From: Myxococcales bacterium
GTDB taxonomy: Bacteria; Myxococcota_A; Polyangia; Nannocystales; Nannocystaceae
Reading direction: 5' to 3'
Length of the DNA stretch: 64,000 nt
NCBI GenBank assembly: GCA_020633335.1
Contig: JACKDU010000004.1
Coordinates: forward strand, 248,001-312,000
Part shown: positions 35,136 to 44,272 of the stretch, piece after piece
Layout of the letters: each line of letters opens with the position of its first letter
Numbering within the stretch: the first letter of the stretch is position 1
The notes under the pieces: generated by a model
Database searches by the model: none
The model's input: only the letters and a program-made list of their open reading frames with translations
Told to the model about the DNA's origin: nothing
Position numbers and translations under genes: made by a program

Positions 35136-36791
35136 ATGGGCGGTACACATCTTCGCTCGCTCGCGGCCGCGGCGCTCCTGGTAGCCGCGTGCTCGAGCGA
35201 TGACACAGCAAACACGGACAGCAACAGCGCGAGCGAGTCGGCGACGGGGTCGGCGACCAACCCGACGGCGTCGACGACCAACTCGAGCGCCAGCGCGACC
35301 AACTCGACGAGCGCCGGCAGCGCCAGCGACTCGGCGACCGGCACCTCCGACGGCACCGGGAGCACCTCCGACGCGAGCGCCAGCGCCAGCGCCAGCGCCA
35401 GCGCCAGCGCGACCGAGACCGGCAGCGGCAGCACGGCGGCCAGCGCCAGCGACACCAACCCGTCGACGAGCACCAGCGGGACCACCGGCGAGCCCGCGGT
35501 CTGCGGCGACGGCGTCGTCGAGGGCGCCGAGGAGTGCGACGACGGCAACGACGTCGACACCGACGATTGCCTGAGCACCTGCGTCGCCGCGAGCTGCGGC
35601 GACGGCTTCGTCTGGGACGGCGTCGAGGAGTGCGACGACGCCGACAACATCGACAAGAACCTCTGCTCCAACGCCTGCACCAAGGTCCTCTGCAAGGACC
35701 AGGACAAGGGCGACATGGGCAACGTCCTCTCCTACATCTGGATCGCCAACTCGTCGCAGGGGACGGTCTCCAAGATCAACACCAAGACGGCGATCGAGGA
35801 GGCGCGCTACCGGGTCGCCGGCGGCTCGCCCTCGCGGACCTCGGTCAACCTCCAGGGCGACGTCGCGGTCTCGAGCCGCGACCCCGGCGCGGTCACCAAG
35901 ATCCGCGGCAACAAGGAGAAGTGCGTCGACAAGAACAACAACGGGGTGATCGACACCTCGTCGGGGCCGAACGACATCAAGAACTTCGGCGAGGACGAGT
36001 GCGTCCTCTGGTCGAAGACGATCGGCTCGCCCGGCTACACCGCGGGCCCGCGGGCGACCGCCTGGGACGGCGGCGTGATCGACGAGTGGACCTGCGAGGT
36101 GATCGAGGATCCCCGCCTCTGGTTCGGCTGGCGCGACGGCAGCGGCACGGCCCACATCGAGCGCCTCGACAGCGACGGCAACCAGATCAAGGAGGTCACC
36201 TACCCCGGCTGGGGGACCGGCTACGCCCCCTACGGCGGGGCGGTCAACGCCGCCGGCGACTTCTTCTTCGTCGGCCTCGGCGACCTCCCCTCGCTCAAGA
36301 TCGACGCCCAGACCTACGCGGTCACCAACCTCGGCAACGCCCCCGGCTCCTGCAAGTACGGGATGACGCTGGACTACAAGGGCGACCTCTGGGCTGGCGG
36401 CTCGTGCAACCAGGCGGTCTACCACTGGAACCACGAGAACAACCAGTGGACGACCCTCGCCGGCTCCGGCGGCTCGTGGGTGCTCGGGGTGATGGCCGAC
36501 GGCAACGGCAACGTCTGGGGCGCGGGCTCCAACCCCTGCCGCCTCGTCCACCTCGACATCGAGAGCAAGACCTACGTCGCCAACAACATCCCGCTCCCCG
36601 GCTGCTCGCAGCCCTGGGGCGTCAGCATCGACTTCGAGGGGAACGTCTGGGTGGTCGACAAGGCCAACCAGGCCTTCAAGGTCCACCCGGAGACCTACGA
36701 GATCCTCGCGGTCGTCACCGGCCTCGTCGGACCCTACACCTACTCCGACATGACCGGCATCGCCCTCAACCTGCAGATCAACCCGCAGTAG
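35136..36791 (+). CDS. Lipoprotein with two DUF4215 modules and beta-propeller (copy 2)
   Basis: A 551-residue lipoprotein (AALLVAAC lipobox) with a Ser/Ala/Thr tether of about 100 residues encoded partly by a GCCAGC repeat (about 35383-35412). Two DUF4215-type modules (CGDGVVEGAEECDDGND.., CGDGFVWDGVEECDDADN..) lead to the same propeller as copy 1 at 28035-29576; long stretches such as SPSRTSVNLQGDVAVSSRDP are identical in protein. It differs by one extra Cys/Asp module. ATG 35136 has AGGACGAG upstream. A strong terminator follows the stop. Confidence 0.82.
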   Translation: MGGTHLRSLAAAALLVAACSSDDTANTDSNSASESATGSATNPTASTTNSSASATNSTSAGSASDSATGTSDGTGSTSDASASASASASASATETGSGSTAASASDTNPSTSTSGTTGEPAVCGDGVVEGAEECDDGNDVDTDDCLSTCVAASCGDGFVWDGVEECDDADNIDKNLCSNACTKVLCKDQDKGDMGNVLSYIWIANSSQGTVSKINTKTAIEEARYRVAGGSPSRTSVNLQGDVAVSSRDPGAVTKIRGNKEKCVDKNNNGVIDTSSGPNDIKNFGEDECVLWSKTIGSPGYTAGPRATAWDGGVIDEWTCEVIEDPRLWFGWRDGSGTAHIERLDSDGNQIKEVTYPGWGTGYAPYGGAVNAAGDFFFVGLGDLPSLKIDAQTYAVTNLGNAPGSCKYGMTLDYKGDLWAGGSCNQAVYHWNHENNQWTTLAGSGGSWVLGVMADGNGNVWGAGSNPCRLVHLDIESKTYVANNIPLPGCSQPWGVSIDFEGNVWVVDKANQAFKVHPETYEILAVVTGLVGPYTYSDMTGIALNLQINPQ

Positions 36792-36813
36792 GCGAGCGCC
36801 GAGGAGCGCGCGC

Positions 36814-36854
36814 GAGCGCGGCGACGCCCCGGCGTCGCCGCGCTCTTCATTTTT
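36814..36854. terminator. Strong hairpin terminator, shared by convergent lipoprotein genes
   Basis: A perfect 15-bp stem (36814-36828 with 36831-36845) with a two-base formal loop is followed by TTCATTTTT. It lies between the stop of the propeller lipoprotein (+) and the stop of the Cys-repeat lipoprotein (-), and is one of the best rho-independent terminators in the window. Confidence 0.8.
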
Positions 36855-36866
36855 GGCGACGCGCCG

Positions 36867-37640
36867 CTAGCCGGTCACACAGACGCCGCCGCCGCTCGGG
36901 CTCGCATGCGGGCAGTGGAGCGCGGGATCGCCGAGGGCGGCGCCGGCGTGGTAGGTGCGGCAGCCGATCGTGTCACCGGCCGTGTCCTCCTTCGCCCCGG
37001 CGTACCACCCCTTGCACGCGGTCGCGCAGGCGTCGGCGTCGCCGGCGTAGACGTCGTTGTCGCCGGTGCAGTTCTGGAAGTAGACGGTGCAGTAGCTCGC
37101 GCAGTCGGGCGCGCCGTCGTCGACGCAGACCGGCATGTCCGCGATCTCACCGCCGCTCGGACCGGCGTGCGGGCAGTGGACCGCCGGGTCGGTCGAGTCG
37201 GCGACGGTCGCGTGGTAGAGGCGGCAGCCGAGGCTGTCGCCCGAGCTCGCGTCCAGGGACCCCTCGGGCCACTGGTTGCACTGCGCCAGGCAGGACTCCT
37301 TGTTGTCGTACTCGCTGAAGTCAGCGCAGGCGCTGAGGTAGAGGTCGCAGTAGGCGTCGCAGGTGAGCTCCGCCCCGCCCGTCGTCGTCGTCGTCTCGGC
37401 CGTCGTCGTGCCGCTGCTCGAGGTCGAGGAGGTCGCGTCCGTGGGGTCGCCGGTCGAGCCCGACGAGCCCGACGAGCCCGACGAGCCCGAGCTCGTGTCA
37501 GAGGTGCTCGCGGTCGTCGTCGCGGTCGCGGTCGCGGTCGTCGTCGCGGTCGTCGTCGCCGAATCGGAGCTGCTGTCGTCGCCGGAGCAGCCGACGAAGG
37601 CCAGCGAGATCGCGGTGAACAAGGGAACGAAGAGTCTCAT
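36867..37640 (-). CDS. Lipoprotein with two tandem Cys-rich domains
   Basis: A 257-residue lipoprotein (SLAFVGC lipobox) with a Ser/Thr tether (TTTATTTATATATTT..) of about 65 residues. Then comes the same ~75-residue domain twice, with the pattern CxxYC..Y...C...C...C..W..G...D..GD..GCR.YH....DP..HCPHA.PSGG. The paired GCRxYHA and HCPHA suggest bound metal or haem, or simply disulfides. I do not recognise the domain. ATG 37640 follows TATCCG closely. It is divergent from the DUF4331-like pair, which may be functionally linked. Confidence 0.75.
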   Translation of the reverse strand: MRLFVPLFTAISLAFVGCSGDDSSSDSATTTATTTATATATTTASTSDTSSGSSGSSGSSGSTGDPTDATSSTSSSGTTTAETTTTTGGAELTCDAYCDLYLSACADFSEYDNKESCLAQCNQWPEGSLDASSGDSLGCRLYHATVADSTDPAVHCPHAGPSGGEIADMPVCVDDGAPDCASYCTVYFQNCTGDNDVYAGDADACATACKGWYAGAKEDTAGDTIGCRTYHAGAALGDPALHCPHASPSGGGVCVTG

Positions 37641-37845
37641 CGGATACCTCAGGTTGCGCAGGAGAATCGGGTCGAATGCGCACGCAGGCGCACGCTCGCA
37701 GGTCATCGAGACGGCTACGCCTGAGGCCAGCCATCGGATCATCGGCGCGTCCACGCGCCGCTGAAATTCTCGCGGCGCCTTCGATCCGACCGAGGGACCG
37801 CGGCGTACTCCCATGTCGCGCGAGCGCAGCCGCGCAGGAGCACCC

Positions 37846-38454
37846 ATGAACATGACCATGAGAACCGCCGGGGCGCTGGGCCTCGGCCTCCTCCTCTCGC
37901 TCGTCGGCGTCGGGATCGGGACCGCCGCCGACCACGTCGACGCGCCCGGGACGCAATCGAGCCCGGCCGCCGACATCACCGACTTCTACGCCTGGAAGAG
38001 CGGCGACAAGATCGTCGCGGTGATCACCTTCGCCGGCCTCAAGGAGGTCGGCCAGGCCGCCACCTACTCGAGCGACGTCGTCTACGGGATCCACGTCGAC
38101 AACGACGGCGACAACCAGGCCGACGAGGACGTGTGGATCCGCTTCGGCAAGAACGGCGCCGGCGAGTGGGGCGTCCAGGTCACCGGGCTCGCGGCCGACC
38201 CCGTCGTCGGACCGGTCGAGACCGTGCTCGACGGCCCCCTCGGCCTCCGGGTCTTCGCGGGGCTCCGCGACGACCCCTTCTTCTTCGACCTCCAGGGCTT
38301 CCTGCAGACCCTCGACACCGGCACGATCGCCTTCGACAACACCCGCGACGGCTTCGCCATGACCAACGTCAGCGCGATCGTCGTCGAGCTCAGCCAGGAC
38401 GCGGTCGCCGGCGGCGGCGACTCGATCCAGATGTGGGCGACCACGCGCCAGTGA
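37846..38454 (+). CDS. Secreted DUF4331-like protein, N-terminal half
   Basis: A 202-residue protein with a signal peptide (LGLGLLLSLVGVGIGTAA). The mature part begins ADHVDAPGTQSSPAADITDFYAW, the opening of DUF4331 proteins, and continues to FAGLRDDPFFFDLQGF. It stops where a full-length DUF4331 protein would continue with its second half, which seems to be encoded by the next gene 13 bp downstream. ATG 37846 has AGGAG 6 bases before it. The family is extracytoplasmic; its role is not known to me. Confidence 0.82.
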   Translation: MNMTMRTAGALGLGLLLSLVGVGIGTAADHVDAPGTQSSPAADITDFYAWKSGDKIVAVITFAGLKEVGQAATYSSDVVYGIHVDNDGDNQADEDVWIRFGKNGAGEWGVQVTGLAADPVVGPVETVLDGPLGLRVFAGLRDDPFFFDLQGFLQTLDTGTIAFDNTRDGFAMTNVSAIVVELSQDAVAGGGDSIQMWATTRQ

Positions 38455-38467
38455 GGAGGGCACGACC

Positions 38468-39187
38468 ATGACGATCCTGAACACCACCCGTATCCTCGCC
38501 CTCTCCGCCCTCGCGTCGCTCACCGCCTGCAGCGGCGACGACTCGGCGACCGCGACCGACGGCAGCGCGACCGCGACCACCTCGTCGACCTCCTCGACCT
38601 CCTCGACCAGCGCCTCGACCGGCGACACCTCGAGCGACGCGGGCTCGGGCTCGGGCACGAGCTCGACCTCGACCACCGGGGTTGACACCGAGACCACCGG
38701 CGGCGGCGATCCCTTCGTCTTCGACGCGACGCCCCCCGACCAGCTCACGCAGATCGATCGGATGGGGATGCCGGCGATCAACACCGCGGTGATCACCTCC
38801 AAGGACAAGTACAACGGCTCCAGCCCGGCGGACGACGCGAACGGCGACTTCGTCCCCGAGATCGTCGCCAACCTGACCGGGCTCCACGGCGCGCTCGACG
38901 ACGACCTCGCCGGCCTCGGCCTCACCCCCTGCGTCGCCGACGTCACCTGCGTCGCGCAGGCCGGCCCCCTGGTGATCCCCGACACCCTCAAGCTCGACCT
39001 CTCGCAGGACTCGGGCTTCCCCAACGGGCGCAAGCTCGCGGATCCGGTGATGGACGTGACCCTCGCGGTCGTCCTCCTCGACCTCCAGGTCCACGCGGCG
39101 GACCTCTTCGCGTCGATCCCGCTCAACCCGCCGGCGAACGACAAGGCGTTCCTCGCCGACTTCCCCTACCTCGCCGAGCCGCACTGA
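38468..39187 (+). CDS. Lipoprotein carrying the C-terminal half of DUF4331
   Basis: A 239-residue lipoprotein (ALASLTAC lipobox, Ser/Thr tether of about 55 residues). The folded part has QIDRMGMPAINTAVI, KDKYNGSSPADDANGDF and GFPNGRKLADPVMDVTLAV, which look like the second half of DUF4331. It follows the N-half gene by 13 bp, and a TPR lipoprotein follows 16 bp later, so the three form one operon. A two-chain DUF4331 is suggested. Confidence 0.75.
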   Translation: MTILNTTRILALSALASLTACSGDDSATATDGSATATTSSTSSTSSTSASTGDTSSDAGSGSGTSSTSTTGVDTETTGGGDPFVFDATPPDQLTQIDRMGMPAINTAVITSKDKYNGSSPADDANGDFVPEIVANLTGLHGALDDDLAGLGLTPCVADVTCVAQAGPLVIPDTLKLDLSQDSGFPNGRKLADPVMDVTLAVVLLDLQVHAADLFASIPLNPPANDKAFLADFPYLAEPH

Positions 39188-39203
39188 CGACCACGCGAAG
39201 GGG

Positions 39204-40580
39204 ATGGCGTCGATGACCAGGACGGTGACGACGACCCACGGGGGGCTGGTGCGCGCGCTCGCGGGCGCCGGCCTCCTCGGCCTCCTCGCCTGCGGCGACG
39301 CTCGCCCCGCCGAGCCGGCGCCGTCGCAGGCGACCGCGGAGAAGATCCCGCCCGCGCCCGCGACGACCCCGGCGGCGCCCGAGGTCCCGCTGCCGGCGAC
39401 CCCAGTCGCCTACGCCGACGAGCTCGCCGCGCGCGATCAGCGGATCGCGGCGATCCGCGCGCGGGCGGCCGCGTCGCCGCCGGCCTGGCTCACCCTCCAG
39501 AGCCTCGCCGAGGCGCTCCTCGAGCGGGCGCACCTCAGCGGCGACTACGACGACTACGCCGCCGCCGAGGCGACCCTCGCCGACGCCTTCGCCACCACCG
39601 AGGGTCGCAGCGGGCCGTGGATGACCCGGGCGCGCCTCCACTTCACCCTCCACCGCCTGGATCCGGCGCTCGCCGATCTCGAGCGCGCCGCCGCCCGGAC
39701 CGGCCTCAGCGATCGCGAGCGCGCCGCGATCGACGGACTGCGGGCGGACATCGCCTTCCAGCGCGGCGACTACGAGGCCGCGCGCGCGGCCTTCGAACGC
39801 CTCGCCGACGCCCGCCCCGGCCTCACCGAGCTCGCGCGCCTCGCCACCTACCGCTGGAAGACCGGCGACCTCGAGGCCGCGGATCTCCTCTACGCGCGGG
39901 CGCTCGCCGCCTACGAGGGCGAGGCCGCCCAGCCGCGGGCGTGGGTCCGGCTGATGCGCGGCCTCCTCGACCTCGATCGCGGCCGCCACCGCGAGGCCCT
40001 CGCGCACTACGAGGAGGCGGCCGCCGAGCTCTCCGGCTACTGGCTGGTCGAGGAGCACATCGCCGAGGTCCGGGCGCTCCTCGGCGAGCGCGAGGCGGCG
40101 ATCGCCCTCTACCGCGACCTCGTCGAGCGCACCCGAAACCCCGAGTTCATGGACGCCCTCGCGGAGCTCGTCGCCGCCGACGACCCGGCCGAGGCGGCCG
40201 CCCTCCACGCGCGCGCCGGCGCGGCCTACGACGCGCTCCTCCTCCGCTACCCCGAGGCGGCCGCCGGTCACGCCCTCGAGCACCTCCTCGCCCGCGGCGA
40301 CGCGCCGGCCCGGGCCCTCGAGGTCGCGACCGCGAACTACGCGATCCGCCCGAACGGCGCCGCGGCGACGCTCCTCGCCGAGGCGCTCCTCGCCGCCGGC
40401 GAGCCCGCGCGGGCGGCCGCGACGATCGAGGCCGCGCTGGCGAGCCCGTGGCGCTCCGCCGATCTCCACCGGATCGCGAGCTCGGTCTTCGCCGCCCAGG
40501 GCGATCACGCGCGCGCCGCCTCCGAGCTCGCGGCCGCCCGGGCGATCGACCCGACGATCGACCCGACCGCCAGCGAGTGA
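39204..40580 (+). CDS. TPR lipoprotein of the DUF4331 operon
   Basis: A 458-residue lipoprotein (LLGLLAC lipobox, Cys about 31) with a Pro/Ala linker and then TPR-like helix pairs throughout (GDYDDYAAAEATLADAF, FQRGDYEAARAAFERLADA, ALAHYEEAAAEL). It is probably a protein-binding partner for the DUF4331 proteins encoded upstream. ATG 39204 is preceded by GAAGGGG; ATG 39213 is an alternative. No enzyme motif seen. Confidence 0.82.
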   Translation: MASMTRTVTTTHGGLVRALAGAGLLGLLACGDARPAEPAPSQATAEKIPPAPATTPAAPEVPLPATPVAYADELAARDQRIAAIRARAAASPPAWLTLQSLAEALLERAHLSGDYDDYAAAEATLADAFATTEGRSGPWMTRARLHFTLHRLDPALADLERAAARTGLSDRERAAIDGLRADIAFQRGDYEAARAAFERLADARPGLTELARLATYRWKTGDLEAADLLYARALAAYEGEAAQPRAWVRLMRGLLDLDRGRHREALAHYEEAAAELSGYWLVEEHIAEVRALLGEREAAIALYRDLVERTRNPEFMDALAELVAADDPAEAAALHARAGAAYDALLLRYPEAAAGHALEHLLARGDAPARALEVATANYAIRPNGAAATLLAEALLAAGEPARAAATIEAALASPWRSADLHRIASSVFAAQGDHARAASELAAARAIDPTIDPTASE

Positions 40581-40626
40581 GCGCCGCGCCCCGGCATCGG
40601 GGGCCGCTGGGGTGCTCGTGCTGGGC

Positions 40627-43245
40627 TCACGTGTCGCTGTAGTCGGGCCGCGAGCAGCCGTAGCTCCGCGCCTCGGTCCCCCAGAGAATGCCGACGTCCC
40701 GGCGGAGGCAGTGGAGGACCATGGCCCGCAGCGATCGATCGATGTCGATCGGGTTGTCGACCAGGATATAGCTCCCGCTCGAGGCGTCGACGAGCGGCGA
40801 GAGGTCGACGATCCCGTTGCCCGAGAGATCGAGATACGCCGCCCCCCCGACGAGGGGCGCGACGTCGACGATCCCGTTGCGGCGCGCCGAGAGCGTGAAC
40901 CCGTCGCGCGCGAGGAGCGGCGCCAACGCTGAGAGATCGCCGGTGCCGATCTCATCGAGCGTGAGCCGCTCGAGGGCGGACGCGCCGGCGATGCCGTCGA
41001 GCGACGCGAGCGGGTTCCCCGAGAGATCGAGCGCCACCGCGGACGCGAGCGCGTCGGCGATCGCCGCGACCGAGGTGATCGCGCAGCCGACGCAGCGGAT
41101 GTCGGTCGCCTCCACGGCGCCGATGCTCGTCAACGGGTTGCCCGAGAGATCGAGCTCCTCGACGCTGGCGTTGGGCATCGCCGGGAGCGCGGCGAGGGCG
41201 TTGTCGCTGAGATCGAGCGACCAGATCGACGTCGAGATCGCGGCGAGGCCCGAGGCGTCCACCAGCTGGTTCCCCGAGAGATCGAGGTGGAGATCCGAGA
41301 TGAAGTACGCGACCTCGAAGAACACGTCGAGATCGGTCAGCGCGTTGTCGGAGAGATCGAGGTTGTGGACCGAAGCGCCGGCGAGGCCGCTGAGGTCGGA
41401 GATCTGATTGCGCGCGAGGTTGAGCGATTGCGAGACCCACCAGCGGCTCGAGAGCGCGGTGAGCTCGTTCCCGGAGAGGTCGAGGCTCACCACGCCGAGC
41501 CCGTGGGTGAGCGGGGGGAGCGAGGCGATCGCGTTGTCCGCGAGGTTGAGCGCCCGGATCCCGAGATCCCCCTCCGCCAGCCCCGAGACGTCGACGATCC
41601 CGTTGTCGCGGAGATCGACGGAGTGAACCTTCAGGAGCGCGAGCTGTGAGAGGTCGGTGATCGCCGCGCCGACGAAGACGAGATCGGAGTCGTCCCGGGC
41701 GACCGCGGCCAGCGGCGTGATGTCCGAGATCGGGTTGTGGCTGAAGTCGATGACGCTGTTGACCCCGACGAATTCGACGCTGGCGAGCGGCGAGAGGTCC
41801 GTGATGGCGTTGCCAACGGCGCTGATGGCCCGGATCGCCAGGCTCTCGATCCCGTCCAGGCTGGTGAGGCCTGCGTCGTCGAGGAAGACGTTGTAGATCA
41901 TCATCGACGGCGCCTCCGTCAGCGCGCCGATCGGGTTGCGCGAGAGATCGAGGAGATCGAGCGGGCGCCCCCCGAGCGCGGAGAGCCCGCCGAGCCCCGA
42001 GATCTGGTTGTCCGCGAGGCGCACTTCCGCGAGCGCCGGAGAGCCCGCGAGGCCGTCGAACCCGCCGATCTGGCACCCCTGGGCGCTCAGGGTCTCGAGG
42101 GCGGGCGCGTCGAGACCGGCGAGGGTCGGCAGCGGGTTGCGATCGAGCGTGAGCCAGAGGACCTTCGGGATCCGGAGCCCGGCGACCGAGGTGATCGCGT
42201 TGTCTTCGAGGGAGAGCTCCCCCGCGAAGTCGGGCACCTCGAGGCCGGCGAGCGACGGGATCTGGTTGCGCGCGAGGTCGAGGACGAGGAGGCCCGGCAT
42301 CGCCGCGATCCGCTCGACGCCCCGGCTGATCCGATTGTCCGAGAGCCAGAGGTGGGTGAGCCCGGTCGGCAGCGCCCCGATGTCCTCGATCTGGTTGCCC
42401 CGGAGGTTGAGCTCCCAGAGGGCGAGGTCGGCGAGCGCCGCCACCGACGTGACCTCGGCGCCCTCGATCGAGAGCTTGCGCAGCCCCGCGTGCCCTGCCA
42501 GCGGGTCGAGATCGGCGAGCGGGTTGTCGTCGAGGTTGAGGCGGCCGAGCGCGGGCATCCCGGCGACCGGCGGCGCCGCTCGCAGGCGGTTGCTCCCGAG
42601 TTCGAGCACCTGGACGCTCGGGAGGAGGGGCGTCCCGTGGATCGCGGCGATCTGGTTTCCGCTGAGGTTGAGGCGCAGGAGCTGAGGAATCGCCGCCCCC
42701 CCGCCGACGAGGTCGTCGACGTCCTCGAGGCCGCTCTTGGTGATCGTGATCGCCTCGACGGAGTCGTTCGCCGCCAGCGGGGCGAGGTCACCGAGCGAGC
42801 ACTCGGTGCAGGTGAACTCGGTGATCGGGGTCGACCGCAGCGGGCTGAGATCGCCGAGCGAGCACTCGGTGCAGGTGAACTCGGTGATCGGGGTCGCCCG
42901 CAGCGGGCTGAGATCGTCGAGCTCACAGGCGATGCAGCGGAACTCTTCGAGGGGCAGACACTGGATCCCCTCGAGCCCGCGGAGCCCGTAGAAGTCGTGG
43001 CTCGAGATCCCCTCCCCCGGTCCCAGCGCCCGCCACCGCTCCTCGATCAGCTCGACCGTGAGCGGCCCCTCGAAGGCGGAGATCCGCGCCCTCACATGGA
43101 TCTCGAGGCGGGGATCGTCGAAGCTCACCTCCGGGAAGCAGCGCGCCCTGGGATCGTCCTCCGCCGGCCCACAGCCGGTGAGGATCAGGAGCGCCGCTCC
43201 GAAGGTCCGGAAGAGCGCGCCGCCCCCTCGCCCGTCGACCGTCAC
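40627..43245 (-). CDS. Large leucine-rich-repeat lipoprotein
   Basis: An 872-residue lipoprotein: a short N-terminus then FGAALLILTGC. Nearly all the rest is LRRs of the SDS22/internalin type (LRLNLSGNQIAAI, LVLDLARNQIPSL, VSLDLSGNELTAL), about 30 units. Early in the protein a 21-residue unit, SPLRxTPITEFTCTECSLGDL, is repeated with near-identical DNA (63-bp period, 42791-42897). Codon third positions are less uniform than in neighbouring genes, so it may be a newer arrival. The GTG start at 43245 has TACGAT 7 bases upstream; ATG 43332 is an alternative. Ligand unknown. Confidence 0.82.
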   Translation of the reverse strand: MTVDGRGGGALFRTFGAALLILTGCGPAEDDPRARCFPEVSFDDPRLEIHVRARISAFEGPLTVELIEERWRALGPGEGISSHDFYGLRGLEGIQCLPLEEFRCIACELDDLSPLRATPITEFTCTECSLGDLSPLRSTPITEFTCTECSLGDLAPLAANDSVEAITITKSGLEDVDDLVGGGAAIPQLLRLNLSGNQIAAIHGTPLLPSVQVLELGSNRLRAAPPVAGMPALGRLNLDDNPLADLDPLAGHAGLRKLSIEGAEVTSVAALADLALWELNLRGNQIEDIGALPTGLTHLWLSDNRISRGVERIAAMPGLLVLDLARNQIPSLAGLEVPDFAGELSLEDNAITSVAGLRIPKVLWLTLDRNPLPTLAGLDAPALETLSAQGCQIGGFDGLAGSPALAEVRLADNQISGLGGLSALGGRPLDLLDLSRNPIGALTEAPSMMIYNVFLDDAGLTSLDGIESLAIRAISAVGNAITDLSPLASVEFVGVNSVIDFSHNPISDITPLAAVARDDSDLVFVGAAITDLSQLALLKVHSVDLRDNGIVDVSGLAEGDLGIRALNLADNAIASLPPLTHGLGVVSLDLSGNELTALSSRWWVSQSLNLARNQISDLSGLAGASVHNLDLSDNALTDLDVFFEVAYFISDLHLDLSGNQLVDASGLAAISTSIWSLDLSDNALAALPAMPNASVEELDLSGNPLTSIGAVEATDIRCVGCAITSVAAIADALASAVALDLSGNPLASLDGIAGASALERLTLDEIGTGDLSALAPLLARDGFTLSARRNGIVDVAPLVGGAAYLDLSGNGIVDLSPLVDASSGSYILVDNPIDIDRSLRAMVLHCLRRDVGILWGTEARSYGCSRPDYSDT
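42791..42897 (-). repeat. 63-bp tandem duplication in the LRR gene
   Basis: A 43-nt block at 42791-42833 recurs exactly at 42854-42896, with the rest of the 63-bp period nearly identical. It encodes two copies of a 21-residue LRR-like unit containing CTEC. Confidence 0.8.
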
Positions 43246-43252
43246 GGGAGCG

Positions 43253-43258
43253 ATCGTA
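43253..43258 (-). promoter_or_regulatory. Candidate -10 element for the LRR lipoprotein
   Basis: TACGAT on the minus strand ends 7 bases before the GTG at 43245. It supports that start over the ATG further upstream. Confidence 0.35.
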
Positions 43259-43476
43259 GGCTCGCCACCTCGCCCCACAATCCGCTGCTTTTGCGCGTCA
43301 GCGGCGACCAGGGCCGCGTTTGTTGGCCCCATGAGGCGCTCGCCAGGGCGCGCCGCGGCGATCGACGATCTCGAGTGAACCGCCCCGCGTCGCCCGCGAC
43401 TACCCCAGTGCGAGCGCGTCGACCGGCGCGTCACCTCGCGCCCCCTACCTCTCTATCTCTAGCGACTGGACTGACC

Positions 43477-44232
43477 ATGAAGACCTTCGACCTCCTCCGC
43501 GCCCTCCCCCTCGCCTGCGCCCTCATCCTCGGCCTCAGCGCCTGCCCCGGCGGCGGCAAGACCAGCGAGAGCGCCGGCGACTCCGAGAGCAGCAGCAGCG
43601 GCGACGCCTCCACCGGCGACGCCTCCACCAGCGGCGACGCCTCCACCAGCGGCGAGAGCGGCACCGACTCCGACGGCGGCGCCTCGTCGACGAGCGGCGG
43701 CGAGGCGACCTCGACCTCGACCACCGGCGGCGAGGCGACCTCGACCACCGGCGACACCGACGGCGGGCTCGCAGCGAGCTGCCAGGCCGCCTGCGAGCAC
43801 CTGAAGGAGTGCTTCCCCGGCGACTTCGCGGACCTCGACGAGTGCGTCCTCGGCTGCCTCGAGGGCCCGATGGGCCCCGAGACCACCGACGCCTGCATCG
43901 CCGCCACCGACACGTACCTCGAGTGCCTGAGCGCCGCCTCCTGCGAGGAGCTCGACACCGAGGGGGTCTGCGGGCCGGAGTACGACGCCCTCGCCAGCGC
44001 CTGCGAGCTCGACGAGGGCTGCACGATCGGCGTCGGCGGCGACGCCCAGTCCTGCGGCGTCAGCCAGGAGTGCCCCGACGGCTCCCACGAGCTCCTCTGC
44101 GAGGGCGAGCTCTGCCGCTGCCTGGTCGACGGTGAGGAGGTCGGCTCCTGCGCCAACGACGTCTGCCAGGACGAGGTCGACCCCAACGCCCTCGTCGAGA
44201 AGGCGTTCACCTGCTGCGGCTTCGAGATCTAG
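43477..44232 (+). CDS. Cys-rich lipoprotein with Ser/Thr tether
   Basis: A 251-residue lipoprotein (LILGLSAC lipobox). A Ser/Thr/Gly/Asp tether of about 75 residues (SGDASTSGDASTSGE..) precedes a domain with about 20 Cys (CQAACEHLKECF.., ECVLGCLEG.., CGPEYDALASACELDEGC..), no doubt disulfide-rich. I do not recognise the fold; the CxxAC..C start resembles the Cys domain of the gene at 36867-37640. ATG 43477 gives the signal peptide. Confidence 0.75.
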   Translation: MKTFDLLRALPLACALILGLSACPGGGKTSESAGDSESSSSGDASTGDASTSGDASTSGESGTDSDGGASSTSGGEATSTSTTGGEATSTTGDTDGGLAASCQAACEHLKECFPGDFADLDECVLGCLEGPMGPETTDACIAATDTYLECLSAASCEELDTEGVCGPEYDALASACELDEGCTIGVGGDAQSCGVSQECPDGSHELLCEGELCRCLVDGEEVGSCANDVCQDEVDPNALVEKAFTCCGFEI

Positions 44233-44272
44233 CGCGGCGCCAGATCACCTGGGGCCGAGGCCGTCGGCGCCG

